DNA of 64,000 nucleotides from Dendrolimus kikuchii (Eukaryota; Arthropoda; Insecta; Lepidoptera; Lasiocampidae), in assembly GCA_019925095.2 (NCBI GenBank), contig CM034388.1, positions 31,812,934 through 31,876,933 on the forward strand, in the 5' to 3' direction. Below the pieces are notes generated by a model that worked only from the letters and a program-made list of their open reading frames with translations, ran no database searches and had not been told where the DNA came from. The stretch's first letter is position 1. Every line of letters begins with the position of its first letter. The position numbers were made by a program, and so were the translations under genes. Below are positions 14,622 through 26,600 of this stretch, piece by piece.

Positions 14622-17600
14622 GTAATATATATACGTATATACAAAATAATTTAAATAAATATATTTGTTAACATTATATGTGACAAGAATTTTATATATT
14701 ACAATAGATAAACAAGTAAATGTTTAATATATTAGACATATTTATTTAGAGACAGATAGTACTTTCTAAGTGGGATCCGAAATGTAGGTAATGTTTTGGC
14801 CTCTCTGACAGTAAGAGGCAACGCATTTCTGAGTTTGACAGCTTGCACTGTCAAAGAGTTATCATAAAAAGATGAAGTGTGTGCAGGTGTCAGGAGTCTA
14901 CGGTATGCATCTGTGAGCAAATTGTGAGAAGTGAAGAGGCGAAGGAATTCAAAACGTTCCTCAAGGTAAGGAGGACTATTAGGATTGAATAGTATATTAT
15001 AAAGGCGAGTTAGAATGTGAGTATTCCGGCGAAAACGAAAAAAAAAGAAAGATGTTCATGTAATAGATTTATATTACTTACTTGATTGACAATGTTACTG
15101 AGAACGTGTGATTTAAAAGCAAGACAGAGACAGAAATAAAATTCAGTTCAAGACCAACTCCAGAAGATTGGACGTAATTCTAAATATCGGTGCTCTCTGG
15201 AATACACGATGTACAATTCAAATTCAAAATAAGTTCCACTGCAGAACACTTTTTGAAGGTTAAACCGAGTCCACCTAAGCGAACTGATTCCGTTAGAACA
15301 CATTCCTCGTTTTTAGGTTTCCCCTGTCGAATTGTGTTCTGTTCGTTTCGTTTAGGTTCCAAATCGTCCTAATAGTTGTTTTTGCTAGGTTTTTCCACCG
15401 ATTTTTAGAAAAATCGGACTTCTAAAAATTTCATTTGTAAATTCATAGGTTCCCCTGGCCAAATTTTTCTTTTTGTTCCCCAGAAAATTCGGTTTTCCTT
15501 GAGAACCGGTTTTCTGGTGATTTTTCTCCAGAAAATTCGGTTTTCCTTGAGAAATTCAAGTCTTTTCTATTGTCATCTTCCTTTTTCTTGGCATCGTCGG
15601 ATAGTGCTCGTCAAGGGCTATGCGTCGATACCACTCTCGTCTCCGTGCGCCTAATAACGCCTTCAATAATCGCATCCCAAATTACCAAATTTCATAAATC
15701 CCGGTTTTTCACCCTTAAATCCCGTTTTTCTAAGGGCGACTCCTGGTTCGCGACTACTATACTGTAGGTCTCCTCAAGACCTACATTTTAGTGTGCGCCA
15801 CGTCCCGATCCGATCCAAATTCGGCCTGTTATTCGCAGAAAACAGACCGATTTGGGGAAAATACATGTAAGTCAAAATTTAAATCTACTTCCAATTCTAT
15901 GCACACCACTTCGCAACGTGTTATCGCAGTTCAAAGGAGAAGAAGCGGCAAGAAACTCCCCAGCAACACGTCTGCCTAAAAAAAGATTCTTTCATCGTAA
16001 CTATTTATATATTATCTCGTTTATTACGTTTCAAAGAATGAATGGAGTTGTAACAAACAAAAAATGTTGTTACCGTCGTACTAAGAATTCATAATGCAAC
16101 AAATCTCCAATTAAAAAAGTTAATATAAAAGCAAGCCACATTGGTTGTGTCTAGATAAAAGTCACAGTCGTTTCAAAACGTTCATCATATACCTAAATAT
16201 GATACGAATACGATATGGGTATGGAAGAGAGAGCATGAAAGTAGAGTAAACGCGGTTGAGATGCGAGCACTGCGCAAAATCTGCGGAGTGACGCTCGCGG
16301 ACCGCGTTCGTAATACCGAAGTAAGAAAGACAGTTGGTCTGAAAGAAAGTGCCGGGGTGAAGGTAAGGAAAGGAATGCTCCGGTGGTTCGGGCATGTGGA
16401 AAGAATGCATGATGAAAGAATGACTAAACAGATATACAATGCAAAAGAGGATGGATGCAGAAGTCGTGGAAGGCCACGACACACCTTCCATGATCAAATT
16501 GATCGTGCACTAGCGGAGGGTGATGTCAGGAGCCTTAAGAACAGACGAGCGTGCATGACAAGAGTTATGAATGTCAAAGAAGCAAGTGAGGTGTGTAAGA
16601 ATGGGCCTAAATGGCGCTCTGTTGTTCGTGCCTACCCCGCAAGGGAACTGGCGTGAAGTTATGTATGTATGTATGTAATACGATATGAATAGTAATAAAA
16701 AATCTTAAACATTGACTAATGGTTTGTAAGTTCTTTACGGCGTCCTTAATGTAGGAGCATTATTATTTGTTTATTTTTAATACGCCTTCCTCTGTCTCTA
16801 GACGGTGACTGGGCAGAGATCTTGTTTTTGTCTTCTTTTATACTTTATTTAGTGTTGTATCCTTATTTATCTTTATCTTTTATATTCTTACTATCTAGTA
16901 GATTCTTCTTCTTATCCAGTTGTATACATTTCACTTATCAACAAATACCACGTACTTGAGGTTATTTGTTTCGGTGAAAGTTGTCCTTTAGTACATTTTA
17001 AGATTGATTTATATAAAAGGACTTACCGATCCTTTAAAGGATTAATCTAAATTGTAAATATATAAGAATACAAAGCTATATCAGAAGCCAAGGTCGCAGC
17101 CTCGAGGAAATGATTCATCACAAACATAATACGCCCTAATTGGTGATTATCACGCATGATCGCTATTTTATTGTTTTTGCCACTTTATTAATTGCAGCTA
17201 TTATTTATTATACCGTGTTTATATTATTTTAAAATCTTTCGAGATCTACAAACCTTGAATTTTCAGAATATTTTACTCGATATATCTCATAAATATATGT
17301 CGAAAAATTGCAATATCTCGTAAATTCAATTCAATTCAAATGAACTTACTGCCAAGAAATTCATACGACGAAGTTTATATTTATTGCATCACTTTAGTTG
17401 ATTCATCCAAATTGAAAGACTGAAATGAACCGTCTGATGCTGGATTAATATATGAGGTTAGTCCACTGTCTGATTAAAACATAGTTGGCAAATTTTTGAA
17501 TTTTTGTAATGTTAAAAAATTTATACCGAAATATCAGGAAACAACGCTTAAAGTGTTTATTTCAAACTAAAACCTATAAAAACCAAATGTGAATACTTTT

Positions 17601-20600
17601 TTTAAACTTCATTCAGCATACAGGCAAAGGTGCTATTAATGCGCTGCCGCTCTCTAAGGAAGGTTCACAACTCAAGGTTGTTAATGGCGGCATACTCTAG
17701 ACCAGGGGTGGCTATACCAACAAACGACACCTAATTGAAGCAAATGTTGGTTTATCTCTATGTATATTTTTTTTAGGCGGTTATGATAAATTAATCTCAG
17801 ATTTATATATTTTACAATCGTTAGGCCTGGATGTCTACCACCCCTGGTCTAAAGTATGTCGTCATAACAACCTCGAGTTGTGTTCCGGCATTAGTGACCA
17901 GGTTCCAATCTCCCTTAAGAGAGCAGCAGCGCATTTGTAACACCTTTAGTGTTGCAAATGTCAAAATTCATTACTTTTATATACTTTAATTCCAAACAGT
18001 AAGGCAATTGAATTGATTGTATCTGATCTGATCTGTGTAGGTCGTGTCATACCTGTCGTAAGAGGCGACAAAATAACCCACAGCCAGTACAACCATGGTC
18101 TAGAGTACGCTGTCATAACAATTTTGAGTTCTGTTCCGGCATTAGTGGCCAAGTTCCAACCTTCCTTTAGAAAGCGGCAGCCTATTTGTATGACCTTTGG
18201 TGTTACAAATGTAGATAGGCGAAGGAACCCGCTGTTCATCAGGTGGACCGTCTGCCTGACTGCTCAACTCATGCAATAAAAAAATTATAAGACATAGGTA
18301 GAAACCCAATATGCCACAAACTATCGATATACATTACGACAAGTATCGTGGAGCGACGCAATCCTATCGGCCATTTCGTAAAGTTACTAGCAACCGCTGA
18401 ACGAGTAAAAGCATTTTGCGAAACCACAGAACTGCTCGTGGGTTTCATCATTTGGGTTTTTTGGTGTTTGTACCTTTGGAATGTTATTTGTTGCCTAATT
18501 GAAATGTTGCTTATTATAGTTTAAATCGGTATTAAAGGGTTTTAAACACGTTAATAATTAATGTGTACAATATTACTTAAGTTCCTTATTAAAAATTGTT
18601 ATGTATGATACGAAATAATAATACTTACATTTAGGGCCGCTTGCATAACGATCGCCTTTAAATAAAATTAGTTAACCATATTAAACTGCCTAAATACGTT
18701 TTACACAAAACGTATTGACAGTTCTTTAAACTTATTTAGCGACATATTTTGCGTTGTGCAAGACGCTAATTGTATTTAAGGGTGTTAAATACGTTTTGTG
18801 TTTCTTAAATAAATTTAAGCAACGTTATGCAAGCGGCCCTTAGTGTTACCATAATAATTAATGTCAAAGGCTATAACTTCTATAATCATAGATTTCGCCA
18901 AGGCTGCACTGTTAATTTGACTTGAACAATAAACAAAAGAGTATATATGCGTGTGTGTGTCAAATACATGGTAGTGTGTGTAATGTTTTTTTATTGATGT
19001 AATGTATTTTTTATGCATGATTAAAAAAAATATTAGCATTCGTCCCTTCTTCTCTATATAAACTACTAGCTGTCCCGGCAGACGTTGTTCTGCTCTGAAG
19101 AAATAAAATTTCGAACCCGATTCCAGCGCCACCTACCGGGTCCAAATGTAAGCTATCCTATATATTAATACTTAATAGAAGGTCCCAACCCCAAAAAAAT
19201 CTTGTATATACTTTTGGAACAAATAAACATTTATTATTATTATTATTATATTATTATCCTATCTTTCAAGTCGGATCAAACTGTACACGGTTTGCAAATT
19301 TGATTAAAATCGGTCAAGTAGTTTAGGAGTCCATTGAAGACAAACATTGTGACACGAGATTTATATATATTAAGACTAGCTGTCCCGGCAGACGTTGTTC
19401 TGCCCTGAAGAAATAAAATTTAGAACCCGATTCCAGCGCCACCTACCGGATCCAAATGTAAGCTATCCTATCTTTCAAGTCGGATCAAACTGCACACGGT
19501 GTGCAAATTTGATTAAAATCGGTCAAGTAGTTTAGGAGTCCATTGAGGACAAACATTGTGACACGAGATTTATATATATTAAGACTAGCTGTCCCGGCAG
19601 ACGTTGTTCTGCCCTGAAGAAATAAAATTTAGAACCCGATTCCAGCGCCACCTACCGGATCCAAATTTAAGCTATCCTATCTTTCAAGTCGGATCAAACT
19701 GCACACGGTGTGCAAATTTGATTAAAATCGGTCAAGTAGTTTAGGAGTCCATTGAGGACAAACATTGTGACACGAGATTTATATATATTAAGACTAGCTG
19801 TCCCGGCAGACGTTGTTCTGCCCTGAAGAAATAAAATTTAGAACCCGATTCCAGCGCCACCTACCGGATCCAAATTTAAGCTATCCTATCTTACAAGTCG
19901 GATCAAACTGCACACGGTGTGCAAATTTGATTAAAATCGGTCAAGTAGTTTAGGGAGTCCATCGCGGACAAACAACGTGACACGTAATTTATATATATTA
20001 AGATTAAGATAAGTGTGCGAAATTTCATATTGACAGACTGAACTAGCTTGATGGTTTTTTACAAGCTTTTATTTAACTTGCAATGGATGTACCTATGTAT
20101 GTATGTAAGTTCGGGTGGAATCTTGCAAGTTAAATTTGACCAACTTCCCGGTATCCGATTGAGCTGAAATTTTGCACGAATATGTATATCGCGTGACAAT
20201 GCAATAATATGGTACCATGGAGCTGATCTGATGATGGAGTCGGAAGGTGGAGATAGGAACTCCTGTACTAAACAAGATAGACCCGTCGTGTTTGGGCTCG
20301 TTTGACTTGTCTTGGCTAGCACTCTGCGGCTATATGATATCCAGGATCTCAAACGCTTTTATTTAGAAACCTTAAAAAAAAATCTTATTTAACCGACATC
20401 AAAAAGGAGATTGTCAATTTCACTGTATGTTTTTGTATGTTTGTTACGCGATTGGGGACCGATTTTCAAAATTTGTTTTTATGTTAATTTGCAAAATAAG
20501 GTAATTTTTATGTTTTACTTCGCACCGACTTCAAGATATTGTATAAATTTATTTATTTTTCTTTTTATTTACTGTCAAAGCCAGTTTTGTTTTTTGTTAA

Positions 20601-23600
20601 AAAAGATATTTAGAAAAAAATATTTATCAAACAAGTTATTTAAAAATACTTATTACATAAAATATTGTTACGACCTACACGCTGACAAAAGTAGATTCAC
20701 ACCTGCATACCATAAAAGCACACTTTATTACCTTTCCGCATTTGGACTTCTTTTGTTTACTTTGTGTTTAAAATTTGTAATTAGAAAACAGCCCATTGTG
20801 TATTGTAATTTTTTCTGGCAGTCATTAGCCAGGTGTGTCGAACTGATTCTAAGAAATTTGGTCTACGCGGTCGGGCAGCCATATTGTATCGGTGCAGTAT
20901 AAAGCAATGGCCCAATGGAGAGATCGGCAGTCGAGCGATAACCAGCCGCGAGGCAAGACTTGTGTACATTCGATAATCTATTTAGTGACGGACTTTGCGC
21001 GTGTTATTGAATCGCGCATTACGTTTGGACTGATTGTGTTCAGTTATATTTGTACCTGTGTTATACGTGTTTGTATAGTTCTAATAAATTCTATAGTAAT
21101 TCTAACGGCATTTTAATTCGAGTCCTGCAACTCGGAACAATATGAATATTTTTAATGTCATGTAGCTTTATCTTACAAAAATTTTCAGGTTGTTATCCAC
21201 CACAAGTACCTACGCAAAAATTTTCGAGATGGCGTTAGGAATTAGAAGAAGGCTCCGATAATTATAATTAGTTATATTTTTTTGTATGATTACTTACATG
21301 CAAGAACTCCTGAGTAGATTTTGAGGAAATTACATTAATATTCCTTATATTTGCATCACAGTAACTATACTATATAACTAATAATAATAATAATGTTTAA
21401 GTTGATCAAAATATTACGAAAATTGTCAATATCAACGCCCCTAGCTTGTGCTTAGCAGTATGGGTGCGGCAAATAACACGCAACATCGCCAGGTGCGTGA
21501 CCCAAACGACGTCGTTGATAGTTGTAGCCCCCAGACTTAGTAATACAAAATAACTGATATTGCTGCATTATCAGGTATAAAGTCTCATTATCTATTTCAT
21601 ATATGCTTTTCAGAATACAAACGACCGAGAGCAGCATCCAGTTGGACGAGGTGCCGTTCAGGGAGCCCTCGGAGACCGAGGGCTTCTACAATAGGCCCCC
21701 GGGGGACGGCAGGTACCCCGTCAGAGTCGAGTCCTACCGAGTGCCATACAGGACAGAACAGGGCGTTTACCCAGTTCAGAACAGGTGATATAAACTGGTA
21801 CCTACGCTCACGTATGGAAGCGAGAGTTGGGTATGGAAGAGAGAGCATGAAAGGAGAGTAAACGAGGTGCGAGCACTGCGCAAAATCTGCGGAGTGACGC
21901 TCGCAGACCGCGTTCGTAATACCGAAGTAAGAGAGAGAGTTGGTCTGAAAGAGAGTGTCGGGGTGAAGGTAAGGAAAGGAATACTCCGGTGGTTCGGGCA
22001 TGTGGAAAGAATGCATGATGAAAGAATGACTAAACAGATATACAATGCAAAAGTGGATGAATGCAGAAGTCGTGGAAGGCCACGACACACCTTCCATGAT
22101 CAAATTGATCGTGTACTAGCAGAAGGTGATGTCAGAAGCCTTAAGAACAGACGAGCATCTATGACAAGAGTTATGAATGTCAAAGAAACAAGTGAGGTGT
22201 GTAAGAATAAGCCTAAATGGCGCTCTGTTGTCCGTGCCTAGCCCGCAAGGGAACTGGGATATAAACTTCTTAAGAACGTATAAACTCTTAGCGGGCGTAA
22301 AAGATGAGAATCTAGAAACTGATTGTAGCGCCACCTACCTGGTCCAATTGTGAACTAAACCATCCAGAGTCCCACTCAAACATATACGAAAAATTCATCA
22401 CAATCCATCCAGGGATTTAGAAGTTCAGTGACATACATATTACCGTTAGAAATTTATATTCGACGACCTCTGTGGTTGAGCGGGCTAAGCCTTTGCTGGC
22501 TTACCTTAATGCAACGCAGAGGCAGATTCCCCCAGGAGGTGCCGCCCTGGACTCGTCTCCGTCCAGGAAGCGGTACAAGGGGATGCGTCCCCGGGGCTCT
22601 TAGCGGCCACTGTCACATTCGCCCCCTTCACTCCGTGACAGTGGTGTCCCACCTATCCACTCCAAATCCTTGTATTCCTTCCCCTTCCTCCCAAACCTCC
22701 TCCCCAAACACCCCTTCCTTCCGACGTCGACCGCCAGCGTTGAGCTCTGCTCCGCCCAGCGCAGTTCTGCTAATCTTGCTCGGTAGAGTTGGAAAACCCT
22801 GTGGCCGGCGTTGATACGGTGGAAGCGACTCGACCGCAGCTGTTGCGATGGCTCTCGCGGAAACGCGGGACTCTGACCTTCAGATTGCGGGCTGTCAGCC
22901 TTCACCCCAATGCCACCAGTGTGGCGCGCTTGACACGGCGTTTCATACGCCGCAGAGGTTTGAACTCGAGACAATAGTAGGTCCGATTGATTCGCTCGGC
23001 AGCCTGGTGCAAGCCATGCTGCAGAGCGATGATCGTTGGGTGGATGCGGCCAATTTCTGCGAGACAGTGATGTCTCAAAAGGAGGCCGCGGAACGAGACA
23101 GGGAGAGAAGTGGAATTGCGCGTATTTATGCGCCTCGTCACGGGCGCCGACGTCAGGTAGGTGGCGCTGGGATCGGGTTCTAGATTTTTATTTTTTCAGA
23201 GCAAGACAACATTTGCCGGGGCCGCTAGTTTATTATAAATAAAAGGCTCTCAATAAAATTTACTCCGTTATTTACTATGATTTGGGTGTCCGGTATCGGC
23301 CCCAAAGTACATACATACATACATACATAACTTCACGCCAGTTCCCTTGCGGGGTAGGCACGAACAACAGAGTGCCATTTAGGCTTATTCTTACACACCA
23401 AAGTAGTCCGTTGAAAATTACCCATAACACAAGCGTAACTTGCTTAGTTTTAGAATATGTGTGTTTGTCTGCTGATTTGTTATTTATTTATATATAAAGA
23501 TATATATCTCTTATATATAAAAATGAATCGTAGAAATGTATGTACGTACATAACTTGAGTAGGACATTACCGATTTTGATTAAACTTTTCGTGTGTTTTT

Positions 23601-26600
23601 GGGTGGGTTCCCGGGTGGTTTAGATTTACAACTGGAACCGGTAGGTGGCGCTTAGATCGGGTTCTAGGATCGTCCTAATCTCCTGAGCCAATTTTGATGA
23701 TTTTGTTTTTTGTGTGTTTAAGTGGGTCCGCGGATGGTTTAGATTCACAATTGGAACCGGTAGGTGGCGCTAGGATCGGGTTCTAGATTTTTATTTTTTC
23801 AGGGCAGGACAACGTCTGCTGGGACAACTAGTTGTACACTATACTTCGGTAGGTACTCCCCCCCCCCCCCCTTATGACCTTTTAAAAATAAGATGGTAAA
23901 AGATATTTTGTATTTTCCTCTTTTCTACAAACATCATATTAGTGCTTATTATAAAAACAGTTTTGATTGCTTAGATCAAAGAAATATTTACTATTGTCGA
24001 AAGATTAAAATTCAAAGAAAATTATTAATGTACTGGCTGACGTCCGCGACTTAGTCCGCGTGGTGCGGTTTTTTAACTATCCCACGGGAACTCTTTTATT
24101 TTTCGGGATCAAAAGTATCCTATATGTTGACCATGGATATAAGCTACCACCATAGAAATGTTCATTTAAATCGGTCCAATCGTTTCGGAGATTAGCCGGC
24201 ACAAACAGAGAAACAAAAAATTTGAAAAAAATCTAAATTACTTCTATTGAAACGAAGTTCCTTATCGCGCGTTGTGAAAGGGGGCTAGACGGAAAAAATT
24301 CTTACGAAAAGTTGTCACGACACTTTTTGCTATAGTAAGCTATTGTAAGCTGTGCGGCGTCGCATGTTTCTCTGTCTGTCTGTCTCTCTCTCTCAATTCC
24401 AATTACAATTCCTTCACTAATTAATCGAAAGGAACTTCGTTCCATCCGGGTGTCCCTTGACACCTCTCAAGTTTTTTTTTCACTTCTTACATCCCCCTGA
24501 CTCGGTTTTTAGCATTTTTTTCATTGTACAGAAATACGACCTCTATAGTTTATTATATGTATAAATTGTTTTCAACTTCAGACCGAGTGATTATGACACG
24601 GAGGGGACGCTGGATGCGATCCAATACTGCAAGTGCGTGTCCAGCCCAGAGTGCAAACCAAGACCCAATTCTCAGGTTAGTCTCACTTAGCTAAAGATCT
24701 AGAATATTTTAGAAGAAAGTAAAGTATCTCTTAAATATACAACTGTCCCCGGCATGGTAAAATTATCCGTGCAGGAACGGAGACAGAATACAATTTCCTG
24801 CGTTCAACCCACAGCCAGGTGGTAGGGCATTCGCCCGACTGGATGGCTACCACCCCTGGTCTAAAGTATGTCGCCATAACAACCTTGAGTTGTGTTCCGG
24901 CATTAGTGACCAGGTTCCAGTCTCCCTTAAGAGAGCAGCAGCGCATTTGTAGCAACTTTGGTGTTGCAAATGTCCATAGGCGATGGTAGCCACTTTCCAT
25001 CAAGTGGGCCGTCTGCCTGTCTGCTGATCTCCTGCAATTAAAATATATATATATATATCTTAATATATATAAATCTCGTGTCACAATGTTTGTCCTCAAT
25101 GGACTCCTAAACTACTTGACCGATTTTAATCAAATTTGCACACCGTGTGCAGTTTGATCCGACTTGAAAGATAGGATAGCTAACATTTGGACCCGGTAGG
25201 TGGCGCTGCAATCCGGTTCTAAATTTTATTTCTTCAGGGCAGAACAACGTCTGCCGGGACAGCTAGTATATATATATATATTATCGTTGCGGAGAGGTCC
25301 CGCGTTCGATTTGAACTTTCCGTAATTTAATATACTACATCCTAATAAGTGTCTAGGATCGGCTCCAGACTTGTTGTTAACATAAGCGTAACTTGCTTAG
25401 CTTTGTATAACGTGTGTATGTATTATTTGCCGATTACATACATACATACATACATAACTTCACGCCAGTTCCCTTGCGGGGTAGGCACGAACAACAGAGC
25501 GCCATTTAGGCCCATTCTTACACACCTCACTTGCTTCTTTGACATTCATAACTCTTGTCATGCACGCTCGTCTGTTCTTAAGGCTCCTGACATCACCCTC
25601 CGCTAGTACACGATCAATTTGCGGATTACTTTAAATTAAACTAAATTTCAGGACGCCTGTGGCGCTGACCAGTATCTTTGCTGTTACAAAAAGCCGAACA
25701 GACAGCAACAACATAATTCAGGTGAGTATATAGTGTATATGTATACTCGTATATATACATACACACTATATAGTATAATTATTTATAATAATATCTTTAA
25801 CGAATTTAACTAAATTGTCTAAATTTTAAATCAGAGCTATCAATACATTATTTAAAATTAGTTATTGTTCGGTCCTTGCCTAGTATAAAGTAGGTAGAAC
25901 ATCGCTCCATCAATTTTGCTGTCTACCCTCCTTCTGTGTGAGGCGACGGCCACTACAGAGCAGGGTAGGAGCAGCCTTTTTTTGAACACTTACTGTCGAC
26001 GTCTTAACGAGACTACAACGCGCCGTGCGCTCATAATTTTTGAATAATATTCATTATACTCATTGTGATTACTGGCCGTGCCAAGAACTTATTATATGTA
26101 CTTAGACTTGTTAAAAGTCTTAGCTCTAAGGTGGAGATTAGTGCCGTGTGCTGTTCCTGTGTGTAACCTGAACCGAGCCAGGAGAGGCGGATCTCAAGGT
26201 TGGTGGAGCTTCTACTTTCCTAGTGCAAGGATCTAGGTCATATTTCCCTCATACAGTCCATTACAAATTGAACCAGCATTTTTTCCGTAGGCTATAGCGC
26301 CCCACAATTATTAAAATATACAAACACTAGTCACAATGATGAAAGATGACTGTCAGGCGAGAGGCTTACATTTGAATGCGAAGAAAACAAAGGTTATGGT
26401 GTTTGAAAGAGAAGAAACCAGAACGAATGCAAGGATAATGGTCGATGATGTTATGCTGGAGCAAGTGAATGAGTTTGTATATCTTGGATGTGCTTTTAGC
26501 AGGGATGGAAGGTACACCGCTGATATAGAAAGAAGAGTGAATTCGGGGAATAGTGTGAATGGAGCGTTAGGTAAACTTCTAGGCGCTAAGAACCTCAGCC

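Noticed and set aside
19065..20001. CRISPR-like or satellite array
   Set aside because: The units are whole Helitron ends with no unique spacers, in an animal genome.
20411..20902. 163-codon plus-strand open frame
   Set aside because: It runs across degenerate repeat sequence into a solo LTR, is Phe/Tyr/Leu-rich as expected for AT-rich DNA, and has no motif or splice support.
22600..22974. 124-codon minus-strand frame and 22428-22814 plus frame
   Set aside because: Both lie over the G+C-rich R1 LINE fragment. The C-x2-C/DTxxH reading is on the plus strand in another frame.
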